Shown: in pieces, positions 12,598 through 25,386 of the stretch | Layout: each line of letters starts with the position of its first letter | How positions within the stretch are numbered: the first letter of the stretch is position 1 | The notes under the pieces: generated by a model | What the model was told of the DNA's origin: nothing | Database searches by the model: none | The model's input: only the letters and a program-made list of their open reading frames with translations | Made by a program: the position numbers and the translations under genes | From: Acorus gramineus | Lineage: Eukaryota; Streptophyta; Magnoliopsida; Acorales; Acoraceae | Assembly (NCBI GenBank): GCA_030737835.1 | Contig: JAUJYN010000028.1 | Span: 1,054,001-1,118,000, forward strand | Direction: 5' to 3' | Length of the DNA stretch: 64,000 nucleotides

Positions 12598-13498
12598 GTT
12601 GAGAAAATGGCCGAGGTTAGAGTTGGACTCTATGTCCTTAAGACAATAATCGTTCAGCACTGGTGCTCACGGATCTAACGACTGTCTCCCAGGATACAAC
12701 GGCGAACTCTTTACGGTAGTAGCACTTCAGACCGACCATAAGGACAGCGAACCAACTCTGTGACACCCTCTCTCTGTTTACTGACTGTATGTATGCACTC
12801 GAATGAACTGGACTAAAGACTCGGATGCACCCTTAAAATGTCTATTGCAGTGAATGAATGGATGATCTACAAATGCAAACTTTGGTGGGTTTTATAGAGT
12901 AGAAAAGTTGGTTGAAAGGACTCTTGGAGGAGTCCATTCCTCTGTTTCAGTTTTCACTGAAACAGAGTCTAAGGCAGCCCTCCATTCAAAAATCCAACGG
13001 TCAGAGTAACTGTCGATCCAAACTACATTCGCGGATTCATTCAATCGACGGTCCAGATTTCATTTGATCAGAATGATCTCCACCATCCGATCTGACAAAA
13101 GGTCAAAAAAGAAAAGGCTCCAGCTCCTAGCGACGATGCCAAGTGCGCCTCTAAAACGCCCCACGCGTGTGCGCGCCTAGAGTATGGAAAGGTCTACAAA
13201 ACTAATTCACTAGAGTATAAAGAGCTTATCTTATAAATCTTTAATACTTTTCCTTTTTAACCGATAAGAGACTATAGCTTTTGTTTCTTCCCCAACCACC
13301 AAACACTTTCATCATGTTATTTGGAGAACTTTGGATCCAATTTTCTTATTCACCTAAAATTGGTTTTGAGAATGTAAATAAACTACGTTCATTTACTCAA
13401 CGAGAGGAACGTAATCCAATGGGTTTCCACTAATTATAATTAGTGGAACCCAAACTCATTTTAACCCAAAATTGGTCAAAACCCAAGTTTTTCCAACA
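12598..13498 (-). mobile_element. Minus-strand LTR (probably copia) inside the LINE
   Basis: The block begins TGTTG and ends CAACA on the plus strand, has a minus-strand TATA-like CTCTATAAAA (near 12893), and interrupts the LINE frame between the KMFVWR and CPLC motifs. The inverted TG..CA ends and about 900-bp size suggest an LTR in minus orientation. No matching 5-bp duplication was found and 12480-12597 is unexplained, so the left boundary is uncertain. Confidence 0.55.
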
Positions 13499-14419
13499 CT
13501 TGAAACGAGAGCACAATTGGACTCGATTGGCATACATATGGATGTGAAATGTCCTCTCTGTATCAAGCAGAAGCAGAGACATCAAAACACTTATTTATTG
13601 AATGCACAATAGCGGCGGAGGTGTGGCGAAACATTCCGAATGATCTTAATTCAGGTATGGAAGGCCCCTAATTGGTTTCAAGTGTTTAATCCCACAATAT
13701 GGGAAAGAGAAGGAAATAGTTTGATTAAACAAGTCCTTTTTATCTGTGTTGCTTGGACAATATATATGGAAAGGCAGAAATAAGACTGTTTTTTGTAATT
13801 ATGAATTGAAACCTGAAGCAATTGCAAATAGAGCATTAGCTCTTACACATGAGTACCTTATATATTTGGATAGGAGTCAAGATTGAAAGAAACAATCTAT
13901 TTTGAAATTGACATATACACCAAGGGTGTTGGCCAATCAAGGTGGGACATATCAAGTGGTTCAGATGAATGATGTAGGGGAGGAGACTAAAATATTCATA
14001 GTTACTGATGGGAGTGTTATACAATCTTCAAGGGGAGTAGGGGCAGCTTTTGTTATCCTCCAAGAGAGGCCATGGAGAATACTAGCGGCTGGTTGTGCGG
14101 CATGGCCTTGGGCATCACCAATCCGGATGGAAGCGGAAGCAATTGTCCTAGGCATATGCAAGGCACGACAGCTGGGACTCAAGAATCTATGGGTTTGCAG
14201 TGATGCTGAAACTGTGCTCAGAGTGATTTCAAATGGTGCATTAGGACCAGTGCAACTACAGCAATGCATGAATCGTCTCAAGGAAAATATAAGTGCGGAA
14301 GACCTTATTCATTTTTGCAAAGTCTCTAGGTTGGGAGTGAGAGCTCTGGAAGCATTAGCCCGGATGGCGGCATAGAAACAACTCAATAGAGTAACAAATG
14401 GCTTACAGGATACTGAAAT
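13499..14419 (+). pseudogene. LINE zf-RVT and RNase H remnant
   Basis: A zinc-binding segment KCPLCIKQ (near 13550) with following His/Cys residues is in a broken frame. It is followed by an open stretch 13902-14375 resembling the plant RVT_3 RNase H-like domain: VTDGSVIQSSRGVGAAFV, then RMEAEAIVLGICKARQLG, then VCSDAETVL. The family's catalytic D-E-D pattern is visible (TDGS, MEAEA, SDAE). It is the 3' coding end of an L1-type LINE. Its 3' UTR is split from it by the Mutator-like element at 14420. Confidence 0.8.
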
Positions 14420-14645
14420 GGGCACGGATAGTCCCACCACCCATTTTATTTTGAGCACCACCTTTTTTACCCCACAACCTATCATTTGGTTTATTTCCAA
14501 GTTCACCACCTTATAAAAATTTCTTACCAAAGACTCAAAGCTCACCACCTTCACATTTTCTAAAACATGCATCTTTCTTCTCTCTTTTTTATTTCCCTTC
14601 TCTCTTCTCATTCCACCCTCCCTCTCTCTGTCCGCCTCCGCTTTG

Positions 14646-14851
14646 TCGTCGACATCCATCGGTGCAAGAGTGGATCCCGACCTCCATCAACGTCCACTAC
14701 CACTTCGTCCTCAACATCCATCGGTGCAAGAATGGATCCCAACTTCTGTTGACAGCCTCCTCAGCTTCGTTGTCAATATTCGCCGGTGCAAGAGCAAATC
14801 CTAACCTCCGTCAACGTCCACCTCCGCTTTGTATTGGACATCCACCGGTGC
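14646..14851 (+). repeat. 62-bp minisatellite inside the Mutator-like element
   Basis: The motif CATCGGTGCAAGAG recurs with GGTGC at 14661, 14723, 14785 and 14847, an exact 62-bp period over about 3.3 units. The units are diverged but length-conserved. Reading frames across it stay open in places because 62 is not a multiple of three and each unit is C/T-rich; no protein is claimed. Confidence 0.85.
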
Positions 14852-15189
14852 TTTGAATGTTGGTTTTGATCAAACGTTAGATGGTTTTCTTTGCAAGTAT
14901 GGCTTTAAGTGTTTATCAATGTTTATCAATGGATTAATTGAAAAGACCTAAGTGTGGATAAGTAACTCTTGTTGAATTTGTGATTTCTTCTTCTTCTTAT
15001 GTTATATGAAAAAACTTGATTTATGCAGAAATCGACACGCAAACTGTCTAACAATACACATATACTCGATACATGATGTGTCTATCATTTTAGAAAACAA
15101 CATTAAAGCTTCATACATTTATGTATTTGACAGTAACCGTCTCCAATTACTACAATCATTGACATTGGTGTAGTCAAACACACAAATAT

Positions 15190-15549
15190 AACTCATTCCA
15201 GAACCTACAGGTTTTTTTTTTGTTCCGTCGACAAGGGCATTGTCTAACAAATATAATTATGTAGACACTTCCTGTGTCTAACGCATTCCAGAACCTACAG
15301 GATTTTTCCTGTTCCCATTGACAGAGACATTGTCTAAGAAATATAATTATGTAGACACCCCATATATCTAACTCATTCCAGAATTTACGGGTTTTTTTTC
15401 TGTTCCCATTGACAGAGATATCGTCTAGGAAATCTAATTATGTAGATAATGCATATGTCTAACTCATTCCAGAACCTATGCATTTTTTTCTGTTCCCATT
15501 GAAAGGAACATTGTCTAGGAAATATAATTATGTAGACACCCCATGTATC
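15190..15549 (+). repeat. Array of four 90-bp repeats
   Basis: AACTCATTCCAGAACCTA-type starts lie at 15190, 15280, 15370 and 15460, an exact 90-bp period. Each unit contains TGTCTA followed about 15 bases later by TAGACA, a small inverted repeat around an AT-rich loop. The same repeat forms a second array at 20070-20612. Confidence 0.9.
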
Positions 15550-17422
15550 TAACCAAAGCTAAGTGTGTAGATCTTACTACGGACCTTACCTATATATTAC
15601 ATACAAAATTCCCCTTAGAGAATATTATTGTTTGCATGTTGAACATACTTATGACTCATGAGATGAATTAGTATACTGACATTGATCTAAAATTGTAAAA
15701 TGGTTCAATACATATTGTTGAGTACTAATTTATTCATGCTCCAATCAATCTAGTAAAGATAATTTAGAGAAAGTTAGGGTACTTTTTTAGAAAAATGAAT
15801 TGTGTTGGATGAATTTGAATGGTTTAGGATTGAAAGATAGAGTTGTGAATGCATTTTAGTAACTCATTGAATTAAATATTATGTATTAGTCAAATTTTCA
15901 TTGTTTGTATGTTGGTGGCATTGATGAATCTCTTCTTCTTTTTTCCCCTTAGAGAAGAGTATTATTGGCATGACGAGCCAGTACCTACACCTTAGGAGGT
16001 GGTTTTGGGGTACATGGCATGGTTTTAGATGATGAACCACAATTCGAGACAGGGGACAACTATCAAGGCTACGCAGAGAGTAGTTGGATACACGATACAT
16101 TATTTGCAAGATGGAACACCACTTCATGACCGAAAATCTGTGTGATGTATGTCAAAGAAAATGCACAATCGACATGGATGAATTAGTTGGCTCATGTTAG
16201 AATAATATTTTCAATTTTTTTGTGTTATAGATTTCAGTGCCCACAAAAAATTGGTGTTAAATCATTTTTTATGTGTTTGTAGATTTAACTTGTATTATGT
16301 GTATTGAAACATAAGTTTAAATGAAGCTGTTTAAGTTTCAACACATGATTGTATTATGATTTGATTGTGTTTGTAGAACCTCATAATACTTTAGATGTGA
16401 ATATGTTAATTAATGTGAATGTGTTTTGGGGAATGTGAATGTCTTATTGTTATGCCTGTGTCATTTGGAGTCTTATTTTTTTTCGATCGGAGTCGCTAAA
16501 ATTTTGGTTTTTAGCCACCTGCGGGAGTTGGAGTACTCTGATTGAAAATCTAACTGCATATTATGGGTCCTAGTACCGTTTTGTACTACCCATAAAAATA
16601 TCTCTCTCTCTCTCTCTCACTCTCTCTCACTCACGTCTCCCTCTCCCTCTCTGTTTTTCTGTGTGTGTGTGGGTTGTTAATGAAGGAAAAGATGAAGAAG
16701 AAGCACAAGAAAGAGTGAGAAAGGGTGAGTATGTGTTGTTGTTGTTGTTGTTTCTCTTCTCTCTATCCCCTTCTCATGCCCCTTTGCACCCCCTGTTTTC
16801 TGCCATGAAGGGCTTGAGGATATGCTGATGAGGTGGTGGTAGTGGTGGTGGTGGTTGAGGTGGTCGTGGGTGTGTCGAGAACCCCGCATCTCCCCATTTC
16901 CCTCCTCCTGTTTTGGTAAGGCAGCACTCTGTATTTTAAAGATCTCAGTGAATCTAGTATTTAGAGGCACATTTTTGGGATTATGTCTTCATATGATATG
17001 ATCATCTATGTGTCTAGATGTTATATATGATATTTGGGGTCATTATGATATCTGTGTTGTATGTTAGAACCTGTTTTCCATGACCTGTCCAGATTCGCGT
17101 AGGAATTGATCTGTTTCAGGAAGTGATTTATTTCGAGATTGTAGAGGCAAAATTAGGTTATAATGTCTTCATGGATTATGATCCCAGTATGTTAGAGAAT
17201 GTGTATGATTTAGTTCATAATTTTTAGATGTGTATTTGGTGCTGTAGAGATCAATTAGTTGGGCTGGTTGCAGTAGGTTTAGCAGTTTTGCTCGATTGTG
17301 TGTCAAGAAGTTGTTATGCATGTTGTGGAAAGTATCAGAAGTTAGGGTCTTCATGAAGTAAGCTTATATGAGTGTCAAGAGGTTCCATATTTTAATTGTG
17401 GATCATTGGTTGTGTTTTGCAG

Positions 17423-17458
17423 ATCTCGTAGACCGGACGCGCGGCGATCTGGGTATCG
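17423..17458 (+). other. 36-nt exon-like block in LTR
   Basis: The block lies between TTTTGCAG and GTGAGTGG, good splice acceptor and donor sequences. It has the same 36-nt length as blocks at 54575-54610, 61036-61071 and 25387-25422 (minus). In the frame used by those copies it encodes LVDRTRGDLGI. Confidence 0.6.
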
Positions 17459-19432
17459 GTGAGTGGTTTGATCCAACCCTTCGGGAAGCGTTGGACGCAC
17501 GTAGTTGTGCGTCGCGCATCCGTTGGGTACCCTGACTATACTACTTAATTAGATAAGTAGTATGGTCATGTCTAACCCATAATATGCTAAGTATTTACAT
17601 GCTAGGTTAGTATAGCTTGTATATTGTGTAGAACCCCCCTTTTCTACCATATACTTGCCTATGTATGTTCATGTGTGAATTATTATGTATGCATGCGCCC
17701 TTCATGTATGACCATGTGTGATGTGGGTTTTCATGAATGTATAGAATAAGCATGCCTTAGGTAGTCCCTATGAGTAATATTACCATATTAATTGGAATAT
17801 CCAGCATGATTAAGCTTTGGTTAATAACGAGCACATGCCTAATATTCCCTTGCGATAAGACTCGAGGGCGTGATGTAGTTGTTGCGCCCATGTGAATGGG
17901 GCAAAGCTATGACCAAATTCAAGAGATGATGAGCTCTCTCCCGCCCTCTCCCTCTGCACGAACTGAGTAAGTAGATGCGATTTCCTACTAGACTCATGTT
18001 CGTTTGGAATATTGGCATGCACCTGTTAGTGCGCGAGATCGCGCTTAACCCTTCCCTTTAAAGTTGGTGATATCCAACGCATGCTTAAGTTATGCCTTGT
18101 GTGCTTATATGATTAATGGCCTTGTCTGCATGTTTAAGTGGGCCATACCTTGTATGCATGTTGTATGATTTATTGTTTATGATGTAAATCCATGTTAGGA
18201 GATACCCTAATAGTCAATTATTAGATGATCGTGTTATATATATGCACATGTTAAAACTAATTAGGCCTATTTGAAATAGCCGTGGGTACGACCCGCTGTC
18301 GGGATGTACCTCACTAGTTAGTGCGCGAGCGATGTAATCGCCCCTGCATCCGTGTGATGCACTTGAATGGAATTCAGGAGAATTCATTTGTTGTATCGGT
18401 TTTGTTAAACCGGTAGCTTTGGCATTAAGTTAGGCCTACTCGTGCTAGGTGCGTATATGAACTATCTGTTGGGTTATATGCCTTGGGCTTATTTCTACGT
18501 AAGAGCAGAGGTAACCCCTCGCGTCTAAGCGATGCACTCGTGTGGGAGTCCAAGAGTATTCGTTATAGTCGATATGTGATTATCGAGCGTAGTTGACTTT
18601 CCCATAGGGTTCGCTTTGCGAACGTGGGGTGCTTCCTCCCGACATCATCGTGTGTCGAAACACCCCAGCGTCGAAGCTGTCCTGTTTGGGTGCCACCACT
18701 TGTAGGTGCTACCGATGCGTATCGCGGTACACATCTGGCTGATGTACCGATTGTGGAAGGCCGACAGGTAGAGGCTACGCGGGAGAGGGCTACTGGATGA
18801 TATTGCAAGCGTGAAATCGTTCTCCCCTTCTTCGGATCCGCGTTGAAGCTATCCGACGTTAAAGCTATCCTGATAGAGCTCCCACCTGTAGGTACTACCG
18901 ATGCATTCGGCAGATGTGCTGATCATGGGAGTATACCAGGTAGAGGCTACCCGGGAGAGGGCTACCGGATGACGAAGGGTGTAGAGCATAAGGATGAACC
19001 CAAAAGTCCCTAGGGTCACCCCTCCGGGGGCTAGGGTGAGGATGAGTTGAAGTCACGTCACCGTGTGACCCATCCGTGGTTCGTCCGTTCCCATAGTTGT
19101 TGGGTCCGGTTATGTAACGATGTTCAAAGACATCGTTGAGCAGTTTTCTCGATGTAGATAATCCAGTAGTGTTGTGTGGACTAGTAATTCCGCGTCTCTT
19201 CGACAAACGGTATGGTCACTCCCCAAGAGTCCCAAGAGTCTCCCTCCCGGAGTGAGAGTGAGAGTGAGGGTGAGGTTGGTCGCGCCGCCGCGTGACCTTG
19301 TTATCCATTGGGTTTCTACCCATATTCTTCCTTGAAAGGAAATTGCTTTAGTAATGAATTGTTGTAATAGTGTTTGGTTTCCAGCCACTCACTGAGCTTG
19401 TAGCTCACCCCTCGCATACTGTTTCTTTTCAG

Positions 19433-19536
19433 GGGCAGTGTTGGGCGTGGAGCTGGAGCTTCCCTGTGGCGTGGTCTTATGTGCGTGGAGCGTTTTGTCC
19501 GAGAGGTGGCGAGTGAGAGGCTGTCAGCAGTCCTAG
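19433..19536 (+). other. Terminal exon-like block in LTR
   Basis: It follows the acceptor TTCTTTTCAG and a branch-point-like CTCAC. In phase with the 36-nt block it stays open for 34 codons to TAG 19534-19536, with GVELELP near its start. It is longer than the 53-65 nt version in the other LTRs, so the C-terminal end differs in this subfamily. Confidence 0.5.
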
Positions 19537-20069
19537 AGTCATTTTATGTATTGTAAATCGTGCATGTGACACAGGTTGTATTTTATTTGGACTAGACTTG
19601 GCTCTCACAGGACAGTGATTGTGTATTCGAGTCTGTAACATTGTTGATATCTTATGCTTCCGCTTTTCAGTCAGTTATCATTTATCTTTGCCTTGCCACC
19701 TTGTGTGTTGTTGTTGGAGTCTTTGTTGACCTCAGGTATTGATAGCTGATACTATATATATTGCCGCGTCTCGGGGACGGCCGCCCTGGGGCGTGACACT
19801 TATTGAATGTGAATGTTGAATGTGTTTGTAAATGTTTTATTGGATAAGTAATTCTTGTTGAATTTGTGATTTTTTTCCTTATGTTTCATGAGGAAACTTG
19901 ACTCATGCAAGAATGGACAAACAAACTGTCTAATAATACACATATACTCGACACACGATGTATCTAACCTTTAGAAAAAACATTAAAACTTTCATACATT
20001 TATGTGTTCGACAGTAACAGTCTCCAATTACTACAATCATTGACATTGGTGTAGTTAAACACACAACTA

Positions 20070-20612
20070 TAACTCATTCCAGAACCTACAGGGTTTTTTT
20101 TGTTTCCATCGACATGGATATTGTCTAGAAAATATAATTATGTAGACACTCCATGTGTTTAACTCATTCGAAAACCTACAGTTTTTTTTTTCCGTTTCCA
20201 TCGACGGGGTCATTGTCTAGGAAATATAATTATGTAGACATCTCATGTGTTTAACGCATTCCAGAACCTACATGATTTTTTTTTCTATGTCTATATACAT
20301 AGGAATTGTCTAATAAATATAATTATATAGACACCCTATGTGTCTAACTCATTCCAGAACCTAAGGTTTTTTTTTTTTCATCGACATGGCCATTGTCTAG
20401 ATAATATAATTATATAGACATCCTATGTGTCTAACTCATTCCAGAACCTACATGATTTTTTTTTGTGTTCATCGACATATGAATTGTCTAAGAAATATAA
20501 TTATGTAGACACCCTATGTGTCTAACTCATTCCAGAACCTACATGTTTTTTTTTCCTATTTTCATCGACAAGGCGATTGTCTAGGAAATATAATTACGTA
20601 GACATCCCATGT
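20070..20612 (+). repeat. Array of six 88-92 bp repeats
   Basis: Unit starts are at 20070, 20161, 20253, 20345, 20433 and 20524. Sequence and inverted TGTCTA/TAGACA core match the 15190-15549 array, but spacing varies because of T-run length differences. Both arrays are preceded by a shared segment of about 250 bp in the same orientation, so they arose by a segmental duplication within the element. Confidence 0.88.
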
Positions 20613-20795
20613 GTCAAACTTATGCCAATTACTTAGGGTGGTGGGATTGACCTAACTAATTACTTGGGGTGGTGAGAAAGGGAGGGTGGTGCCCTTAATG
20701 CATTTTTGGGAGTTATGCACGGATGACAATATTGTAAATAAAGGGTGACGTTTAATATAAATGAGTTGGTGGGAATATCCGCCCTCTACTGAAAT

Positions 20796-20961
20796 ACGCC
20801 CTTGTATAAAAGCTCATGTAGGGACTCTAAAATAATGTTTGTGGGAGGCTATGGACGTTCAGTCGACCTCTCTTTAATATGATGTACACATATTTTGATG
20901 ATATAGAAATATAAGCCCAATATGCGCCTCTCTTATAAAAAAAAAAAAAAAAAAAAAAAAA
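20796..20961 (+). other. LINE 3' UTR and poly(A), displaced
   Basis: After the right TSD copy of the Mutator-like element, non-coding sequence continues for 141 bp and ends in a run of 25 A (20937-20961). It lies where the LINE 3' end at 14375-14419 would continue, so this is best read as its 3' UTR and tail, pushed about 6.4 kb away by the later insertion. Confidence 0.65.
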
Positions 20962-22559
20962 CAAAAATCATCTAGTTTGCATTGGGTAATATCCTATTGG
21001 GTGTGGTTTATTTAATGAGTGCTGCTACACTTAGTTTTTTTCTCAGTCCAAAACACAGACCTATATACCTCATTACAGATTCAATGAAGCATATATATCT
21101 TTAGATGATGTATATATTTTACTAAATTTTTTCTTACACTTCTAAAAATTGATTCATTCAACTCGAAATAGAGTGATATGCACTTTTTATTAAAGCATAT
21201 AACTGATCCGATGATGTTTACTATTTAAAAAAAATATAAAAACATGTAAGGTCTGAGTTTTTGTTGGTGATTGTGACTGAGTGTATCATTTTCCTTATTT
21301 AATATATTGGTATTTGTTTAAATATGTTCTCTTACCATTAACTAGATCTTGTAAATTATTTGAATCCTATTACCAGAAGTTGTGTAACTACAATTGGATT
21401 AATTGTTTAATTGGATCTTAGATGGGTATCTAATTAGATCTTAGTGAATTTGAAAGATCTTGATTGATTAGTCTTTTGGCGGGTCTTGATTGAGTTGTGG
21501 GTCTATATGATTAATAAATCATAGTTGGATACATTATTGGGTATTAGTGAATCAGAGGTCCTAAATGGGTGTTTTAAGGAGCAATAGTGCATTTATTGAT
21601 CTAAGTATTCTTCATGGACTTGGTGATCCAATTAGAATTTTTAGTGAGTCTACTTTGATTCGGTGGGCCTCCAAGATTATATAATTGGATCTATATGTAG
21701 TTGGACATTTATTGTTCATTTATTTTAAATTGGTTAGATTTAAGTCAATTGGATCCTAGATTTACCTAAATATTTATAATTGTTAGATGCGATCCTGTTT
21801 ATAACCCTCCCCTGTAGTTTGTAATACTCTTTTTATTTTTTATAAATAATACATATCATCTAATGTGATATGGACTTTTTTTTTCTAAGATAAATGTGAT
21901 ATAGACTTTTATAAAATATGAAGTATATTATTGAGATTTGATTGATTCTTTAGTATTATTTGAGTTGAAGTTCTTCGTATTGGGCTTTTTGGATAGAATT
22001 AATAAGAGAGTTGACTTATGTGAATCATGAGTCCATTACGACGTAGACTCATGGATTAGTGAGCTCAATGCTGAGGAGGACTAGGTTTGAGTTGTGAGGG
22101 TTGTGTATGAGCCACTTCTGATTTATTATTGCATGAAACTGTGTACTACGTCATCCATGCGAGGGTGTGTTACTCATGCACATGCATTAGTTTGTATAGC
22201 GTGGATGAGAGACAAGTAGATCTAGTATCTATGTATTAATGGAAGAATATATGTATACATGCCCATTACTTATTTGTATCATTTATCTTAATATTACTTT
22301 CAGCATTGCATAAGCACTTGAGCATGGCATGTCATAGTCGCTAAAGCATCATTATGTTCTTATAACTTATTTTATTGATGGAATCATTATTGATAATATT
22401 TTGCATGCTCTTGTGGTGACGCTAAATATAATATGTTATGCACACATCTCATCCTTTGTGCGACACCATCTGCGTCATAGCTCGGCATGACTAAGCCATC
22501 GAAAAATAGGCACCATGGGTTGTGTGATAATGAAATAAGCACGTGTGTCCATTGCATTC
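20962..22559. other. AT-rich intergenic DNA, no gene seen
   Basis: It is AT-rich and rich in short TTGGATCTTAG-type direct repeats at 21400-21480. No coding motif, terminal repeat or RNA gene was recognised. Confidence 0.5.
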
Positions 22560-24074
22560 TGTTGGAATTTTGATCAAAATACATAATTTAATGTTCTATG
22601 ATGAGTTGTAACTGACCTATCTAATTGCATTCGTTGTTTCTAAGGTTTATTGCATGCATGCATGCACGTAATTGAATGCATGAATTACTAATGAATGCAT
22701 GAGTTTCAAATGAGTCAATTACCACCGAAACATTTGTTTGCATTATTGTGTGTTTTAAATGTGTGAACGTTTCATCCTTGCTTCTCTTCTATTTAAGCAT
22801 AAGTTTTTGTTCTCTCTAACAGAGGGAAAAAGAGAGAAAATAAAATGGAGCACTCATATACTCTAAAATACTTTTTATCTATTGATCTTGATCAAGCCTT
22901 ATCTATTCCATTCTGGGCATCGACAATACAAGGATTTGGTTCGAGGACTCCACTTGATCGCACCACGGGGAGTGATGTAGCGTGGGATCACGTTCTTCTA
23001 CTGATTCGATCAAAGGATACGAATTCGCAGGCTCCAACGACGCTGTTGATTCTTCAAGCAAAATACCAGGGACGTTGGGCTTCAAAGTTCTGTTGATTTC
23101 TTCTGAAATACCAGATAATTGAAAATTCTATGTAGTTGTTTATCCTCCTAGGATAACAAAATACAATAGAGAAAATAAATAAATTTTAATAATCAATTAT
23201 TTGAATTCATAATATGATTTACAAGTCTATTTATAAGGCATAGAATCCTTAAAAGATTAAGATCTTAACTGCTTATCTAAATATGTTAAATAAAATTTTA
23301 ACAGATTTTCTAAATCTGAAAAATCATAAAGAAATCGCTACGTTTAAGAAGAACTGAATCCTTATGTCGTACTATGTTGTGTGATTAGTCGAAATTTGTG
23401 TCAAAATGGCTTAGTTCAAGGTGAAATATCCACTACGATCCATTTCATTCTTACTTATCTACACTAGGTGGAAGTTCAAGTTTGAAAGACACTTTTATTT
23501 ATGACATAATATAATTGCCTAAATATCATTCCACTCCTTGACTATTTCTATTTTGTGCTATATCTAGATTTATTATGCATTTTGTTCAGTGGGGGATTGT
23601 TGGAATTTTGACCAAAATACATAATTCAATGTTCTATAATGAGTTGTAAGTGACCCATCTAATTGCATTCGTTTCTAGGGTTTATTGCATGCATGCACGT
23701 AATTAAATGCATGAATTACTAATGAATGCATGTGTCACGCCCCAGGGCGGCCAACCCCGGGACGCGGCAAATGTATATATCATATCAGAAGCCTACACAG
23801 GAGGTCAATAATATATATCATACACAGACAACTAAAATGACACACATGCAACAAAAGGGGCTGACATGATATATACATCAAATGCGGAAGCAAAAGACTG
23901 AATCTGTGAATAAACATTCTACAGACTCGATACTCAATCATCTGTCCTGTGAGAGCCAATATACACAAATACAACTGAATATACACAACAAGTGCTCAGC
24001 ACGGAAAACAATACATACAACCGAGATAAGGGATGCTGATAGCCTCTGGTACTCGCGGACGTAGCGCTGCTTCG

Positions 24075-24139
24075 CTACTGAAGAAATCCCTCGGAAAGCT
24101 CCAACTGCTGCTCCGGCTCCAGCTCAGGCTCAGTGACCA
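24075..24139 (-). other. Terminal exon-like block in minus-strand LTR
   Basis: On the minus strand it follows TTTTTCCCCAG and runs 65 nt to TAG. In phase with the 36-nt block upstream it encodes an acidic end (VVTEPELEPEQQ, ending LQ-stop). It is 12 nt, that is 4 codons, longer than the equivalent 53-nt blocks at 55708 and 61910. Confidence 0.6.
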
Positions 24140-25386
24140 CTGGGGAAAAACATGTGCGAGGGGTGAGCCACACGCTCAGTGAACAGCACAACCCACGCAT
24201 CACAGACAATATTTACCAATATTCCATTATTTTATCCAGCCATCAATACATAACAACACAAACCAGTGGTTCGTACTTCGCCGAACCACCACACCCTCAC
24301 CCTCACCCATCCATGGGTGACATAGGATTTTGGGACTGATAATCATCTATTCACAAATCCAGTAGGTCGCTCATCGCCAACCCACTACACCCTCACCCTC
24401 ACCCTACCACGGGTGACATAGGATTTTGGGACTGACTAGGCTGTTGGTCACCCTTAGTCCACCGATAGTCTCTCCCTCCACTCCGTAGGCCGCCTGGTCT
24501 ACTCCCACATTCAGCACAGTCCGAAACCAAATCAGGAGGTGCCTACTAATGGGAGCCCTCTGTCAGGAAGGCCCTGTCTAACACTGGAGGTAGCCTCTAC
24601 CGGATCCAACGCAGGGAACAGAACAGCCTATCCATACGCATATGATCCACTCGGATCCGCCAACTACATATCATTACAACTCAAATGTCATGAATTCCTC
24701 TGAATTCAACCAGGTGCATCATCAAGATGCGGGAACATGTACAAAAATCAATAAGGCTGGAATATCATTGGGGGAAAGAAACTCGGAAGGGCGGCGTGAG
24801 TTCCCGTTATAGGATACCCCGACAACCAAACAAGGAACACGGAGTACCCTAACCCGGGTCTCACCGCTGTCCTTGCAAGGCCCCTCCCCTATAATATCTA
24901 CCAACTATACTAATAATTATACCAATCATACAATCATTACATATAATATTATTGGGACTAGAACCTTGGGAGGGCAGCCCGAGGTCCCGATACAGGACAT
25001 CCCGACAACCAAACAAGGAACACGGAGTACCCTAACACGGGTCTCAGCGTTGACCTCGCAAGGCTCCTCCCTATAATATTATCCTAAGGCATGCGATCTA
25101 ACAGATACCAGCATTTAATTTAATAATTAAACTAGTAGGACGCATGCATAGGCCGGGGTTTCCTAGCATGAAAACCAGGGGACATGCTGCATGGCTCATA
25201 CGCATATCCTATGGGTGCAAGTCCCTAACATAAAAGCCTAGGGTAGCATGCATTCTACACATCATTCACACAAGCATGGATTACATATTATTTGCAGGTA
25301 ATATTTATCCATGTCGCCCCAGGAGAGGTCGGTATACGCCCAAGTGCGTATAACACCTCTCTACTGGGTTGGATTGTCCCACTCAC

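Larger units (their letters stand above)
16448..19798 (+). mobile_element. Gypsy solo LTR, 3351 bp, TSD CTTAT
   Basis: It begins TGTTATGCCTGTGTCATTTG and ends GGGGCGTGACA. CTTAT flanks it at 16443-16447 and 19799-19803, so it is a solo LTR left by recombination. It carries the family's conserved U3 block (near 16483-16570), a CT microsatellite (16600-16640), an exon-like block at 17423-17458, repeated GCTCCCACCTGTAGGTAC-type subunits (18600-19000) and a final exon-like block from 19433. It is inserted in the Mutator-like element, so it is younger than that element. Confidence 0.92.
14420..20786. mobile_element. Non-autonomous Mutator-like element, 9-bp TSD, carrying nested repeats
   Basis: TACTGAAAT occurs at 14411-14419 and 20787-20795, the 9-bp duplication expected of Mutator-like elements. 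The termini are inverted over about 50 bp: GGGCACGGATAGTCCCACCA on the left against GAGGGCGGATATTCCCACCA read inward on the right. Removing the nested gypsy solo LTR leaves about 3.0 kb. No transposase frame is visible, so it needs help to move. It holds a 62-bp minisatellite, two arrays of about 90-bp repeats and a large internal direct duplication (about 14935-15560 resembles 19840-20620). Confidence 0.88.

Noticed and set aside
12480-13498. Independent gene between the two LINE fragments
   Set aside because: The segment interrupts a continuous LINE motif order, has TGTTG/CAACA ends and no coding frame; an LTR insertion explains it better, though its left boundary stays uncertain.
15190-15549. 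Regular 90-bp repeats resembling a CRISPR-like or satellite array
   Set aside because: Units are contiguous with no unique spacers and lie within a Mutator-like element of a plant genome; a transposon-internal tandem array fits.
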